Below are positions 31,633 through 41,126 of a stretch of 64,000 bases of DNA, piece by piece (position 1 is the first letter of the stretch; each line of letters starts with the position of its first letter). This DNA is from Mycobacterium sp. 050128 (GTDB taxonomy: Bacteria; Actinomycetota; Actinomycetes; Mycobacteriales; Mycobacteriaceae). The position numbers and the translations under genes are program-made. Under the pieces are notes generated by a model, which saw only the letters and a list, made by a program, of their open reading frames with translations, did not search any database and had not been told where the DNA came from. The stretch spans positions 2,108,001 to 2,172,000 of the forward strand of contig NZ_JAZGLW010000001.1 in NCBI RefSeq assembly GCF_036409155.1, in the 5' to 3' direction.

Positions 31633-32579
31633 CCGATATCCAGGAAGCGGTCGCGGAAATCACCGCCACCGTTGTCGCCGCGCCGCGCGACGCCCGGGAT
31701 CCGGTGAACCAGCCCATCATCAACAACTGGGTCGAGGCCCTCGGCGACGCCAACCCGATCTATGTCGACGAGGCCGCCGCCAAGGCCGCGGGTCATCCGG
31801 GAATCGTGGCTCCGCCGGCCATGATTCAGGTGTGGACGATGTTCGGCCAGGGTGGGGAACGTCCGACCGACGACCCCATGGGCCCGATCATGCAGCTGTT
31901 CGATGACGCCGGCTACATCGGCGTGGTCGCGACCAACTGCGAGCAGACCTACCACCGATATCTACGCCCGGGCGAGCGGGTCACGATCCACTCCGAGATG
32001 CGCGACGTCGTCGGCCCGAAGCAGACCGGGCTCGGTGAGGGCTGGTTCATCAACCAGCACATCACCTGGCGGGTGGGTGACGAGGACGTCGCCGAGATGG
32101 CCTGGCGCATCCTGAAATTCAAACCTCGCGAGGATGCGGCTGCCGCCTCCGTCCCCGCGGACCTGGACGCCGATGCCATGATGCGTCCGGCGATGTCGCG
32201 TGACACCGCCTTCTTCTGGGAAGGCGTCAAAGCCCACGAATTGCGCATCCAGCGGCGGCCCGACGGCAGCCTGCAGCACCCGCCGGTGCCGGCCGTGTGG
32301 CAGGACAAAGCCGACCCCATCGACTTCGTGGTGGCCAGCGGTCGTGGCACGTTGTACAGCTACGTGGTGCACCACGCGCCGAAGGTGCCCGGTCGCACAC
32401 CGCCCTTCGTGATCGCGCTGGTCGAACTGGAAGAGGGCGTTCGGATGCTCGGCGAGCTGCGCGGGGTCGACCATGCCGCGATCAAGATCGGAATGCCGGT
32501 TCGCGCAACCTATATCGACTTCCCGGCCGGTGAGTCCGGCCCGCAGTGGAGCCTGTACGCCTGGGAGCCGGACGCATGA
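31629..32579 (+). CDS. chsH2: Enoyl-CoA hydratase subunit ChsH2 (MaoC-like plus DUF35)
   Basis: Residues 1-170 of 316 form a MaoC-like hotdog (NPIYVDEAAAKAAGHPGIVA and YHRYLRPGERVTIHSEMRDV). The remainder is a DUF35 OB-fold domain with VWQDKADPIDFVVASGRGTL. ChsH2 pairs with ChsH1 to hydrate the C17-propenoyl side chain, and its DUF35 domain binds Ltp2 for the retro-aldol step. The zinc-ribbon cysteines of many DUF35 proteins are absent. The ATG at 31629 overlaps the fadE29 stop. Confidence 0.94.
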   Translation: MTDIQEAVAEITATVVAAPRDARDPVNQPIINNWVEALGDANPIYVDEAAAKAAGHPGIVAPPAMIQVWTMFGQGGERPTDDPMGPIMQLFDDAGYIGVVATNCEQTYHRYLRPGERVTIHSEMRDVVGPKQTGLGEGWFINQHITWRVGDEDVAEMAWRILKFKPREDAAAASVPADLDADAMMRPAMSRDTAFFWEGVKAHELRIQRRPDGSLQHPPVPAVWQDKADPIDFVVASGRGTLYSYVVHHAPKVPGRTPPFVIALVELEEGVRMLGELRGVDHAAIKIGMPVRATYIDFPAGESGPQWSLYAWEPDA

Positions 32580-32977
32580 GCGCACCTGTTGTGGAAGTGG
32601 GCACCATCCTGCCCGAACTCAAGCTGGAGGGTTCGCCGACATTCATCATCTCAACGGCGCTGGCCACCAGGGACTTTCAGGATGTACACCATGACCGGGA
32701 CCTGGCGCAGGCCAAGGGTTCCAAGGACATCTTCGTCAACATTCTGACCGATACGGGACTGGTACAGCGCTACGTCACCGACTGGGCGGGACCGACGGCG
32801 CTGATCAAATCGATCGGGCTGCGGCTGGGAGTGCCGTGGTATGCCTACGACACCGTTACCTTCTCCGGTGAGGTGACCGCCGTCGAGGATGGCCTGATCA
32901 CGTTGAAGGTGTTCGGCCGCAACAGTCTTGGTGACCACGTCATCGCGAACGTGACGCTCACGATCGGGGGTGCCTGA
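32576..32977 (+). CDS. chsH1: Enoyl-CoA hydratase subunit ChsH1
   Basis: The 133-residue single hotdog carries the catalytic pair in TRDFQDVHHDRD. D33 and H38 here correspond to the residues reported as essential in the M. tuberculosis orthologue. It supplies the active site of the ChsH1-ChsH2 heterotetramer. The ATG overlaps the chsH2 stop by four bases and its stop shares one base with the ltp2 start, so the three complex members are translated together. Confidence 0.94.
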   Translation: MSAPVVEVGTILPELKLEGSPTFIISTALATRDFQDVHHDRDLAQAKGSKDIFVNILTDTGLVQRYVTDWAGPTALIKSIGLRLGVPWYAYDTVTFSGEVTAVEDGLITLKVFGRNSLGDHVIANVTLTIGGA

Positions 32978-34146
32978 TGTTGTCGGGTAAGGCCGCGATC
33001 GTTGGCATCGGTGCCACCGACTTCTCCAAGGACTCCGGCCGCAGTGAGCTAAGGCTGGCGGCCGAGGCGGTTCTGGATGCGTTGGACGACGCGGGCCTGC
33101 GCCCGTCCGACGTGGACGGACTGACCACGTTCACGATGGACACCAACAACGAGACCGCGGTCGCGCGTGCGGTCGGCATCGGCGACCTGAAGTTCTTCGC
33201 CCAGACCGGCTACGGCGGTGGCGCCGCGTGCGGGACCATCCTGCATGCGGCGATGGCCGTGGCGACCGGTGTGGCCGACGTCGTCGTCGCCTACCGCGCG
33301 TTCAACGAACGCTCGGGCATGCGATTCGGCCAGGTGCAGACCAGGCTGGTGGGAAATGCCGGCGTGCAGGCTGATTCGACCGCTGCCGACAACTCGTTCT
33401 CGTATCCGCATGGGTTGTCGACGCCGGCGGCGCAGGTCGCGATGATCGCCCAGCGGTATATGCACTGGTCCGGGGCGACCAGCCGCGACTTCGGCGCCAT
33501 CTCGGTGGCCGACCGCAAGCACGCCGCCAAGAACCCCAAGGCTTACTTTTACGAGAAGCCGATAACCATTGAGGACCACCAGAATTCGCGCTGGATCGCC
33601 GAGCCGCTGCGGCTGCTGGACTGCTGCCAGGAGACCGACGGAGCCGTCGCAATCGTGGTGACGTCGCCGGAGCGGGCGAAGGACCTCAAGCAGCGACCGG
33701 CGATCATCGAGGCCGCGGCTCAGGGGTCCAGCCCCGACCAGTACACGATGGTCAGTTACTACCGCCCCGAATTGGGTCTACCCGAGATGGGGTTGGTCGG
33801 TCAGCAGATGTGGCAGCAATCCGGTCTCAAGCCGACCGACATCCAGACTGCGATTCTTTACGACCACTTCACGCCCTTCACGCTGATTCAGTTGGAGGAG
33901 TTGGGTTTCTGCGGTCGCGGCGAGGCCAAGGACTTCATCGCCAACGGTGCGGTCGAGGTGGGCGGGCGGCTGCCCATCAACACCCACGGCGGCCAACTCG
34001 GCGAGGCCTACATCCACGGCATGAACGGCATCGCGGAGGGTGTGCGGCAGCTGCGGGGCACTTCGGTTAACCCGGTGCCCGACGTCGAGCATGTTCTCGT
34101 CACCGCCGGAACAGGTGTGCCCACCTCTGGCCTAATCCTCGGCTAA
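32977..34146 (+). CDS. ltp2: Steroid side-chain retro-aldolase Ltp2
   Basis: The 389-residue thiolase-fold protein lacks the usual thiolase nucleophile cysteine context. It keeps tyrosine-bearing segments (AILYDHFTPFTLIQLEELGF and THGGQLGEAYIHGMNG) as in characterised Ltp2 retro-aldolases. It cleaves the hydrated three-carbon side chain to androstenedione-type steroid and propionyl-CoA, in complex with ChsH1-ChsH2. It is last in the cyp125 operon. A palindromic repeat at 34161 follows its stop and may act as terminator. Confidence 0.94.
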   Translation: MLSGKAAIVGIGATDFSKDSGRSELRLAAEAVLDALDDAGLRPSDVDGLTTFTMDTNNETAVARAVGIGDLKFFAQTGYGGGAACGTILHAAMAVATGVADVVVAYRAFNERSGMRFGQVQTRLVGNAGVQADSTAADNSFSYPHGLSTPAAQVAMIAQRYMHWSGATSRDFGAISVADRKHAAKNPKAYFYEKPITIEDHQNSRWIAEPLRLLDCCQETDGAVAIVVTSPERAKDLKQRPAIIEAAAQGSSPDQYTMVSYYRPELGLPEMGLVGQQMWQQSGLKPTDIQTAILYDHFTPFTLIQLEELGFCGRGEAKDFIANGAVEVGGRLPINTHGGQLGEAYIHGMNGIAEGVRQLRGTSVNPVPDVEHVLVTAGTGVPTSGLILG

Positions 34147-34158
34147 CCCTTTTCCCAT

Positions 34159-34216
34159 CGCGAGCGCCCGGCTAGCGGGGCGCTCGCGGCACAACGCCCG
34201 GCTAGCTGGGCACTCG
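34159..34216. repeat. Palindromic repeats upstream of DUF559 copy 2
   Basis: CGCGAGCGCC (34159-34168) pairs with GGCGCTCGCG (34179-34188) around a GCTAGC-containing loop. The 27 bases 34161-34187 recur exactly at 35092-35118. A weaker second hairpin with GCCCGGCTAGCTGGGC follows. It may also terminate the ltp2 operon. Confidence 0.85.
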
Positions 34217-34260
34217 GCGGCTGAAGTGACGTCGGTCGTAGGGCATGCGACGCTGCGGCG

Positions 34261-35106
34261 ATGCGCGAGCCATTTGTCGGGAGCGAAGCCGTCGCCTGTG
34301 GACTACTGACCAAGAGCCAGTTGGAAACGCGCCACGTCCGGCTGTTTCGCGGAGTCTACATCGACCGCGATGCTGAGCTCACTGCCGCGGTACGCGCCAA
34401 GGCCGCCTGGTTGTGGACCGGCCGCCGGGGAATTGTGGCAGGGTTCTCGGCCGCCGCACTGCACGGAAGCAGATGGGTCGATGACAGGAGAGCTGTGGAG
34501 ATGATCCACAACTACCACCATTGCCCGGCAGGGATACAGCTGCATAGAGACGTCGTCGGATTGGATGAAATCGACATGATAGGCGGTGTAGCTGTTACAT
34601 CGCCGACGAGAACAGCGCTGGACCTCGGCTGCTGGTATCCGACGACGACCGCGGTTGCAGGTATCGATGCGTTGGCCAAAGCGGCAGAGGTCAAAGCAGC
34701 CGACGTCGAGCTGTTGGCCCGCAGGTATGCGGGACGCCGGGGCATCGCGCGAGCACGCCGGGCCGCGGACCTGTTCGATGCCGGGGCGCAGTCGCCGAAA
34801 GAGTCGTGGCTTCGCGTCGTGCTGATCGAGGCGGGCCTGCCGCGGCCACAGACACAGATCCCGGTGCTCGACGAGTTCGGCGGTGTTTTCGCGTATTTGG
34901 ACTTGGGGTGGGAACACATCAAAGTCGCTGTGGAATACGACGGAGAGCAGCACCGTAATGATCGTCGGCAATACACCTGGGACATACGACGACAGGAACG
35001 ACTAGAGCGTCGCGGCTGGATAGTCGTACGGGTGGTCGCTGGGGACCGGCCTGGCGACATCGTTCGCAGGGTTCGCTCCGCCTGCGCTGGCCGAGCGCCC
35101 GGCTAG
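34261..35106 (+). CDS. AbiEi-like N-terminus plus DUF559 nuclease-like protein, copy 2
   Basis: Encodes 281 residues. Residues 1-80 (MREPFVGSEAVACGLLTKSQ onward) resemble the winged helix of AbiEi-type antitoxins, with GVYIDRDAELTAAVRAKAAW and FSAAALHGSRW. The C-terminal 80 residues match the DUF559/very-short-patch-repair endonuclease fold: YLDLGWEHIKVAVEYDGEQH and RRGWIVVRVVAGDRP. Biochemical function is unknown, and no cognate toxin gene is adjacent. Its last codons and TAG stop lie inside the downstream palindrome. It lies where M. tuberculosis has a PPE gene. The paralogues here are at 16257 and 55712. Confidence 0.82.
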   Translation: MREPFVGSEAVACGLLTKSQLETRHVRLFRGVYIDRDAELTAAVRAKAAWLWTGRRGIVAGFSAAALHGSRWVDDRRAVEMIHNYHHCPAGIQLHRDVVGLDEIDMIGGVAVTSPTRTALDLGCWYPTTTAVAGIDALAKAAEVKAADVELLARRYAGRRGIARARRAADLFDAGAQSPKESWLRVVLIEAGLPRPQTQIPVLDEFGGVFAYLDLGWEHIKVAVEYDGEQHRNDRRQYTWDIRRQERLERRGWIVVRVVAGDRPGDIVRRVRSACAGRAPG

Positions 35107-35146
35107 CGGGGCGCTCGCACTCTTGGGCCCGGCTAGCCGGGCGTTC
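35092..35146. repeat. Palindromic repeats downstream of DUF559 copy 2
   Basis: Bases 35092-35118 are identical to 34161-34187 and overlap the end of the DUF559 gene. A second GGGCCCGGCTAGCCGGGC-like hairpin follows to about 35146. The pair sits between convergent genes and could terminate both. Confidence 0.85.
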
Positions 35147-35168
35147 GGCACAAAACGCGCCGAAGGCA

Positions 35169-35197
35169 TAAAAGACTTAGGCGTAAAAGACTTAGGC
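35169..35197. repeat. 15-base tandem duplication over the stop of the MaoC gene
   Basis: TAAAAGACTTAGGC occurs at 35169-35182 and again at 35184-35197. Read on the minus strand each copy contains GCCTAAG, so the stop codon of the gene at 35192-36061 is present twice in the same frame. Confidence 0.75.
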
Positions 35198-36061
35198 CGG
35201 GATGAGCTCGACGCCGCTGAGCACTACCGCGTTGTCGCGGGCCGGCGCGACAACGCTGGCCACGAAACGGTTGTCGTCTTTCCAGATGCCGACCTTGAGC
35301 GTCTCGCCCGGGAACGCGACACCGGCAAAGCGCGCCCCGTAAGCGGCCACGGCCGAGGCATCGCCGTCCAGCAGCGCGTCGGTGATGGCCTTGCAGGTCA
35401 TCCCGTAGGTGCACAGGCCATGCAGAATCGGCTGGGGAAAGCCTGCGGCAGCAGCGAATTCGGGGTCGGAGTGCAGCGGATTGCGGTCGCCGCACAGCCG
35501 GTACAGCAGCGCCTGCTGCGGCAGGATCGGCACGTCGACCTCGAGGTCGGCAGCCCGATCGGGTGCCCCGTCCGATGACCCGCCCCCTGAAGGCCCGCGC
35601 TCGCCGCCGAATCCGCCCTCACCGCGGGCGAAGATCGACCGCCGCTGCGTCCACAGCACGGTGCCGTCGGGCGCGGTCGCCGTCGTCTCGCTCCAGATCA
35701 CCGCGGCCTTGCCCTTGTCCCAGATATCGGTGAAACGGGTGACGGCGGTGGCCGAACCCGACGGTGGCAGCGGCCCGGGCACCTCGATGCGCTCGCTGGC
35801 GTGCAGCACCTTGCTCAGCTCGATGTCGATGCCGGGGAATTGCACCGTCGGCGGCTTGGTCATGTGGAAGGACGCCGCGACATTGCCGAAAGTCGGCAGC
35901 ACCTGGGGGGTTTCGTCGACCAGATAGCGCAGCTCGCGCGGATCCATGGGGTCGGCGCCCGCGCCCAGCCCAAGGTGATACAGCTGGATATCGCTACTGG
36001 ACCAAGAGAATTCAAGCGGCTCCAGCTCGGCGGCCAGTGCGACGTCTACATCGATCGGCAT
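35192..36061 (-). CDS. MaoC-type double-hotdog enoyl-CoA hydratase (Rv3538 orthologue)
   Basis: The 289-residue protein has two hotdog halves. The catalytic hydratase-2 motif sits in the second: YRLCGDRNPLHSDPEFAAAA followed by GFPQPILHG. The first half is degenerate, as in eukaryote-like hydratase 2. Rv3538 is known to hydrate steroid side-chain enoyl-CoAs with R stereochemistry; I recall the name ChsH3 for it but am not certain. The start ATG 36059-36061 follows the kstD stop with a one-base gap, so it is co-transcribed with kstD under the KstR site at 37747. Confidence 0.9.
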   Translation of the reverse strand: MPIDVDVALAAELEPLEFSWSSSDIQLYHLGLGAGADPMDPRELRYLVDETPQVLPTFGNVAASFHMTKPPTVQFPGIDIELSKVLHASERIEVPGPLPPSGSATAVTRFTDIWDKGKAAVIWSETTATAPDGTVLWTQRRSIFARGEGGFGGERGPSGGGSSDGAPDRAADLEVDVPILPQQALLYRLCGDRNPLHSDPEFAAAAGFPQPILHGLCTYGMTCKAITDALLDGDASAVAAYGARFAGVAFPGETLKVGIWKDDNRFVASVVAPARDNAVVLSGVELIPA

Positions 36062-36062
36062 G

Positions 36063-37745
36063 TCAGTTCTCTCCTGCGATGTGCAGCGCGGCGAGGTACC
36101 CGAAGGTCATCGCCGGCCCAATGGTGCCGCCCGGACCCGGATAGGTGTGCCCCATCACCGGTGCACTGACGTTACCCGCCGCGTAGAGGCCGTCGATGAT
36201 GCTGCCGTCGTCGCGCAGCGCGCGGCCGTGGACATCGGTGCGGATACCGCCCTTGGTCCCCAGATCGCCGGGCACCATCTTGGCGGCGTAATACGGCGCA
36301 TGGGTGAGCTCGCCGAGGTTCGGGTTGGGCTTGTTGGTGGGGTCGCCGTAATACCTGTCATAAGCGCTCTCACCGCGGCGGAAGTCCTCGTCGACTCCGG
36401 AGCGGGCAAAGGCGTTGAACCGCGCCACGGTCGCGGTGAACTCGGCGACCGGTAAGCCGGCTTGCGAGGCCAGCTCCTCGAGTGTGTCGGCCTTGATGAT
36501 GACGCCTGATTCCATCCACTTGGTCGGAATGCGTTGTCCGGGTTGCAGTCCCGCGAAGATGTAGCGGTCCCGGTACTGCTGGTCGAACACCAGCCACGCG
36601 GGAATGTTTTCGCCCGGTCCGGGGCCCTGGCCGAATTCGCCGCCGTACATGTGGTGGCAGGCTTCGACGTAGGGCATCGACTCGTTCATGAACCGCTTGC
36701 CCGACATGTTGACGATGATCGACCCCGGCGAGTTGCGCTCCGACAACGCGAACCACGGCGCGCCGACCAGTGGAACCGTCGGGCCCCACCAGGCGTCCTC
36801 CATGATATCCAGTGCGGCGCCGAGCTTTTCGCCCGCGATGATGCCGTCACCGGTGTTGGCCTTGGCGCCGACCGTCCACTCGGTGGTGATGGGCGCGCGC
36901 TGGTACTTCACCCGCATCTGCTCGTTGTGCTCGAAGCCACCGCTGGCCAGGATCACGCCGCGCCGCGCTCGGATCAGCTGCGGCTCAACCGACTCGGGGT
37001 CACCGGTGGTGCGCACATAAACCCCGCGCACGACGCCGTCTTCGACGTACAGATCGGTCAATGCGGTGTTCAGCTGCACCGGAACCCCGGCCTGCTGCAA
37101 GCCGATCCGCAACGGACCGATCAGCGCCCGGCCCATGCCGACCAGGTTCTTACCGGTCGCCTTCGCCCACATGGTGCGGGCGCCGACCTTCAAGCTGCGC
37201 AGCACCCCCCGCGGGTGTCGCTTCAGCATGTTCAGCCGCACGTAGTCCTGTTGCATCACAACCACATTGAGGGGCACTTTGCCGTATGCCGGCTCGAGTC
37301 CGCTCTCGTCGGGACCCAGCCTGCGCGCGTTGAACGGCTTGGGCTCGATCGAACGCCCCTCCGCGCGGCCGCCCGGCGCCTCGGGGTAGTAGTCGGAGTA
37401 ACGCGGCACCCAGCACATCTTCAACGGGGTGTTCTTCAGCACGAACGACAGCATTTCGGGACCGCGCTGCAGGTAGGTGTCGATGCGCTCCGGCTCGACC
37501 ACGTCGCCGACGATGCCGTGCAGGTAGGTGCGGGCAGCATCGGGTGTGTCCTTCACCCCGTCGCGCTGGAGGACCTCGTTGTTCGGGATCCAGACGCCGC
37601 CCCCTGAGCGTGCGGTGGAGCCGCCGAAATGCGGGGCCTTCTCGATGACTACTGTCGAAAGGCCTCGGTGCGCGGCGGCGAGGGCAGCCACCATGCCGGC
37701 TCCGCCGCTGCCGACCACGACGACGTCGTACTCCTGCGCTGTCAT
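36063..37745 (-). CDS. kstD: 3-ketosteroid delta1-dehydrogenase KstD
   Basis: The 560-residue flavoprotein has the N-terminal FAD motif VVVVGSGGAGMVAALAAAHR, the GGSTARSGGG loop and the C-terminal YPGPGGTIGPAMTFGYLAAL. It introduces the 1,2 double bond in ring A, which with KshA leads to ring B opening. The ATG at 37743-37745 fits the family (563 residues in M. tuberculosis). A much longer open frame upstream, crossing hsaE on the other strand, is rejected. The KstR palindrome begins two bases before the start, suggesting a leaderless transcript. Confidence 0.95.
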   Translation of the reverse strand: MTAQEYDVVVVGSGGAGMVAALAAAHRGLSTVVIEKAPHFGGSTARSGGGVWIPNNEVLQRDGVKDTPDAARTYLHGIVGDVVEPERIDTYLQRGPEMLSFVLKNTPLKMCWVPRYSDYYPEAPGGRAEGRSIEPKPFNARRLGPDESGLEPAYGKVPLNVVVMQQDYVRLNMLKRHPRGVLRSLKVGARTMWAKATGKNLVGMGRALIGPLRIGLQQAGVPVQLNTALTDLYVEDGVVRGVYVRTTGDPESVEPQLIRARRGVILASGGFEHNEQMRVKYQRAPITTEWTVGAKANTGDGIIAGEKLGAALDIMEDAWWGPTVPLVGAPWFALSERNSPGSIIVNMSGKRFMNESMPYVEACHHMYGGEFGQGPGPGENIPAWLVFDQQYRDRYIFAGLQPGQRIPTKWMESGVIIKADTLEELASQAGLPVAEFTATVARFNAFARSGVDEDFRRGESAYDRYYGDPTNKPNPNLGELTHAPYYAAKMVPGDLGTKGGIRTDVHGRALRDDGSIIDGLYAAGNVSAPVMGHTYPGPGGTIGPAMTFGYLAALHIAGEN

Positions 37746-37746
37746 G

Positions 37747-37760
37747 TAGAACACGTTATA
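37747..37760. promoter_or_regulatory. KstR-type operator between kstD and hsaE
   Basis: TAGAACACGTTATA lies almost on the kstD start codon and 57 bases from hsaE. Binding there would block a leaderless kstD promoter directly. Confidence 0.87.
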
Positions 37761-37817
37761 GAATTGCCCGGGCTGGCCGCTACCGGCCCGGTCAAACGAA
37801 CGAGGGGACTTCGGTAA

Positions 37818-38603
37818 ATGCTCAGTGTTGCGACCCGCGACGAGCTGGCAGCCGACCTGGCGCAAGCCGAGCGTAGCCGTGTCCCGATCGCTCCGCTCAC
37901 CTCCGCTCACCCGGACATCGACGTCGTCGACGCCTACGAGATCCAGCTGATCAACATCCGCCAGCGGGTCGCCGAGGGCGCGCGGGTGCTGGGCCACAAA
38001 GTCGGCCTGTCCAGCAAGGCGATGCAACAGATGATGGGCGTCGACGAGCCGGACTACGGTCACCTGCTCGACGAGATGCAGGTGTTCGAGGACGTCCCGG
38101 TCAAGGCGGGCAGATTCCTTTACCCGCGGGTGGAGGTTGAGGTCGGCTTCATCCTGGCCGCCGACTTGCCGGGCGCCGAGTGCTCCGAAGAGGACGTGCT
38201 GGCGGCCACCGAAGCCCTGGTGCCCTCGATCGAGTTGATCGACACCAGGATCACCGACTGGAAGATTGCGTTGTGCGACACCATCGCCGACAACGCCTCA
38301 TCGGCCGGTTACGTGCTGGGCAAGGCCCGGGTATCGCCCGCCGACATCGACGTCAAGACGATCGACGCGGTGCTGACCCGCAACGGTGAGGTGATCGCCG
38401 AGGGCCGCAGCGATGCCGTGCTGGGCAATCCGGTGACGGCGGTGGCATGGCTGGCCCGCAAGGTGGAGAGCTTTGGGGTGCGGCTGCGTAAAGGTGACGT
38501 GGTGCTTCCGGGTTCCTGCACGAAGGCGATCGATGCCCGCCCCGGTGACGACTTCGTCGCCGATTTCACGGGGCTGGGTTCGGTCCATTTGTCGTTCGAA
38601 TAG
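37818..38603 (+). CDS. hsaE: 2-hydroxyhexa-2,4-dienoate hydratase HsaE
   Basis: The 261-residue MhpD-family hydratase contains [20 protein letters not shown], the metal-site segment [13 protein letters not shown] and [20 protein letters not shown]. It hydrates the dienoate released from ring A into 4-hydroxy-2-oxohexanoate. It is first of hsaE-hsaG-hsaF. The ATG 37818 follows GAGGGGACTTCGGTAA. The hsaACDB genes that act before it are outside this window. Confidence 0.94.
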   Translation: MLSVATRDELAADLAQAERSRVPIAPLTSAHPDIDVVDAYEIQLINIRQRVAEGARVLGHKVGLSSKAMQQMMGVDEPDYGHLLDEMQVFEDVPVKAGRFLYPRVEVEVGFILAADLPGAECSEEDVLAATEALVPSIELIDTRITDWKIALCDTIADNASSAGYVLGKARVSPADIDVKTIDAVLTRNGEVIAEGRSDAVLGNPVTAVAWLARKVESFGVRLRKGDVVLPGSCTKAIDARPGDDFVADFTGLGSVHLSFE

Positions 38604-38655
38604 GCTTCGGATTAGTTTTGAATCAGTTGATTTAACGCTTCGAAAAAGGAGCATC

Positions 38656-39573
38656 ATGCCGTCAAAGGCGAGTGTGGCGATTGTCGGGTCGGGAAATATC
38701 AGCACCGACTTGCTCTACAAGCTGCTGCGATCGGACTGGCTGGAGCCACGCTGGATGGTGGGGATCGACCCGGAAAGCGAAGGCCTGGCGCGGGCCCGCA
38801 GGCTGGGTTTGGAGACCACCCACGAGGGTGTGGCCTGGCTGCTGGCCCAGTCCGAGAAGCCTGACCTGGTGTTCGAGGCCACCAGCGCCTACGTGCATCG
38901 GGACGCGGCACCGAAGTACGAGGCCGCCGGGATCCGGGCCATCGACCTGACACCGGCCGCGGTGGGCCCGGCGGTCATTCCGCCGGCGAACCTGCGCCAG
39001 CACCTGGATGCGCCCAACGTCAACATGATCACCTGCGGCGGCCAGGCCACCATTCCGATCGTCTACGCGGTCTCGCGAGTGGTGACGGTGCCCTACGCCG
39101 AGATCGTCGCGTCGGTTTCGTCGGTGTCCGCCGGGCCGGGTACTCGGGCCAACATCGACGAGTTCACCAAGACCACCAGCAAGGGCGTCGAGACCATCGG
39201 TGGAGCCCAGCGTGGCAAGGCGATCATCATCCTGAACCCGGCCGACCCGCCGATGATCATGCGCGACACCATCTTCTGCGCTATCCCTGAGGACGCCGAC
39301 CACGAGGCGATCGCCAAATCCATCCACGACGTGGTCGCCGAGGTGCAGACCTACGTTCCCGGATACCGGCTGCTCAACGAGCCGCAGTTCGACGAACCGT
39401 CGGTGGTCAACGGCGGCAACCACGTGGTCACGACGTTCGTCGAGGTCGAGGGTGCCGGCGATTACCTGCCGCCCTACGCCGGGAATCTCGACATCATGAC
39501 GGCCGCGGCCACCAAGGTCGGCGAAGAGATCGCCAAAGAGCGGGCCTCGGTCTCGGGAGGAGCGCAGGCATGA
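38656..39573 (+). CDS. hsaG: Acylating propionaldehyde dehydrogenase HsaG
   Basis: The 305-residue DmpF-type dehydrogenase has the Rossmann start [18 protein letters not shown] and the catalytic cysteine in [13 protein letters not shown]. It converts propionaldehyde channelled from HsaF into propionyl-CoA. The ATG at 38656 has AAAAAGGAG upstream; the frame back to 38473 lies within hsaE. The stop overlaps hsaF by four bases, fitting the known HsaF-HsaG complex. Confidence 0.95.
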   Translation: MPSKASVAIVGSGNISTDLLYKLLRSDWLEPRWMVGIDPESEGLARARRLGLETTHEGVAWLLAQSEKPDLVFEATSAYVHRDAAPKYEAAGIRAIDLTPAAVGPAVIPPANLRQHLDAPNVNMITCGGQATIPIVYAVSRVVTVPYAEIVASVSSVSAGPGTRANIDEFTKTTSKGVETIGGAQRGKAIIILNPADPPMIMRDTIFCAIPEDADHEAIAKSIHDVVAEVQTYVPGYRLLNEPQFDEPSVVNGGNHVVTTFVEVEGAGDYLPPYAGNLDIMTAAATKVGEEIAKERASVSGGAQA

Positions 39574-40628
39574 CTACCGATGGCATCTTCTTCAACCCGG
39601 TGTGGGACGTCCGGATGACGGACACGTCGCTGCGTGACGGCTCCCACCACAAACGCCACCAGTTCACCAAGGACGAGGTCCAGGCGATCGTGTCGGCCCT
39701 CGACGCGGCCGGGGTGCCGGTGATCGAGGTGACCCACGGCGACGGACTGGGCGGCTCGTCGTTCAACTACGGCTTCTCCAAGACTCCCGAGCAGGAGCTG
39801 ATCAAGCTGGCCGCCGAGACGGCCAAGGAAGCCAAGATCGCGTTCTTGATGCTGCCGGGCGTCGGCACCAAAGAGGACATCAAGGAGGCGCAGAACAACG
39901 GTGGCTCGATCTGCCGGATCGCCACCCACTGCACCGAGGCCGACGTGTCGATCCAGCACTTCGGGCTGGCCCGCGAACTCGGCCTGGAAACCGTCGGCTT
40001 CTTGATGATGGCGCACACCATCTCGCCGGAGAAGCTGGCCGCGCAGGCCCGGATCATGGCCGACGCGGGCTGCCAGTGCGTCTACGTCGTCGACTCCGCC
40101 GGTGCCCTGGTGCTCGACGCGGTCGCCGACCGGGTGAAGGCTCTGGTCGCCGAGCTCGGCGACGACGCTCAGGTGGGTTTCCACGGGCACGAGAACCTCG
40201 GGCTCGGCGTGGCCAACTCGGTCGAGGCCGTGCGCGCGGGTGCCAAGCAGATCGACGGCAGCGTGCGCCGCTTCGGCGCGGGGGCGGGCAACGCGCCGGT
40301 CGAGGCCCTGATCGGCGTCTTCGACAAGATCGGCGTCAAGACCGGCATCGACTTCTTCGACATCGCCGACGCCGCCGAGGATGTGGTGCGCCCGGCCATG
40401 CCGGCCGAGTGCCTGCTCGACCGCAACGCGCTGATCATGGGTTACTCCGGGGTCTATTCGAGCTTCCTCAAGCACGCCGTCCGTCAGGGGGAGCGTTACG
40501 GAGTCCCGGCCCACGAGCTGTTGCACCGCGCCGGCCAGCGCAAGCTGATCGGCGGCCAGGAAGACCAGCTGATCGACATCGCGCTGGAGATCAAGCGCGA
40601 ACGGGAAACCCCCGCGGTCACGCCCTGA
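39570..40628 (+). CDS. hsaF: 4-hydroxy-2-oxohexanoate aldolase HsaF
   Basis: The 352-residue DmpG-type aldolase has the metal and catalytic motif [39 protein letters not shown] and [19 protein letters not shown] with the metal histidines. It splits 4-hydroxy-2-oxohexanoate to pyruvate and propionaldehyde. It overlaps hsaG by four bases and ends the operon. Confidence 0.95.
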   Translation: MTTDGIFFNPVWDVRMTDTSLRDGSHHKRHQFTKDEVQAIVSALDAAGVPVIEVTHGDGLGGSSFNYGFSKTPEQELIKLAAETAKEAKIAFLMLPGVGTKEDIKEAQNNGGSICRIATHCTEADVSIQHFGLARELGLETVGFLMMAHTISPEKLAAQARIMADAGCQCVYVVDSAGALVLDAVADRVKALVAELGDDAQVGFHGHENLGLGVANSVEAVRAGAKQIDGSVRRFGAGAGNAPVEALIGVFDKIGVKTGIDFFDIADAAEDVVRPAMPAECLLDRNALIMGYSGVYSSFLKHAVRQGERYGVPAHELLHRAGQRKLIGGQEDQLIDIALEIKRERETPAVTP

Positions 40629-40722
40629 CAACACTGCCTTCGAGCACGGATAGGGCACAGGTTGCTCTCAAACACAGTCGGGGCACAGCCCGGGCACAGC
40701 CGCCGCGCGTAGCGTCGCGCGC

Positions 40723-41025
40723 ATGAGGACGACATCCAACACGAACGGCATGGGTCGCCGCGGACTGTACGGCCTGATCGCCGGGGGGCTACTCACCGCA
40801 ACCGCTGCCACCGTGATCGCGCTGCCGGTCGCAAGCGCGGATCCGTGCAATCAGACCGTGGGGCAATCCATCGACGCGTACCTGTCGCGGCATCCCGACG
40901 TGAAGGCCACGCTGTCCGCCAAGTCTCAGGCGGAGGGCGGCGGCCCCAACGTCATGGACTACCTGAGTCGGCATCCGGATGTCCGTCAGCATCTGATCGA
41001 CCTGTCCCAGCAGTGCACCTCGTAG
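40723..41025 (+). CDS. Secreted hemophore-like protein
   Basis: The 100-residue protein has an N-terminal signal peptide with hydrophobic core GLIAGGLLTATAATVIALPV and likely cleavage after ASA39. The mature part of about 61 residues has two cysteines near its ends (C42 and C98), likely a disulfide, and a duplicated YLSRHPDV motif. This matches the mycobacterial Rv0203-type heme-carrier family as I recall it. It lies after hsaF, where M. tuberculosis has PPE62, a protein reported to take part in heme uptake. Possible heme supply to the P450s here is speculation. Confidence 0.8.
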   Translation: MRTTSNTNGMGRRGLYGLIAGGLLTATAATVIALPVASADPCNQTVGQSIDAYLSRHPDVKATLSAKSQAEGGGPNVMDYLSRHPDVRQHLIDLSQQCTS

Positions 41026-41102
41026 CGAGCGGGCGGGGTTAATCTTTCAAGTCGGTAAACCCCGGCGGCGACGCGCGGGAATGTTCGCCATTGACGAAAA
41101 AG

Positions 41103-41116
41103 TAGAACACGTTCTA
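41103..41116. promoter_or_regulatory. KstR-type operator upstream of the Rv3531c-like operon
   Basis: TAGAACACGTTCTA is a perfect palindrome of the KstR type, 10 bases before the GTG start of the next gene. Confidence 0.9.
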
Positions 41117-41126
41117 GCGTCTAGGC

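Noticed and set aside
36063..38063. Extended kstD reading frame with 106 extra N-terminal residues
   Set aside because: The extension would cross the KstR operator and the start of hsaE. Known KstD proteins begin at the MTAQEYD equivalent.
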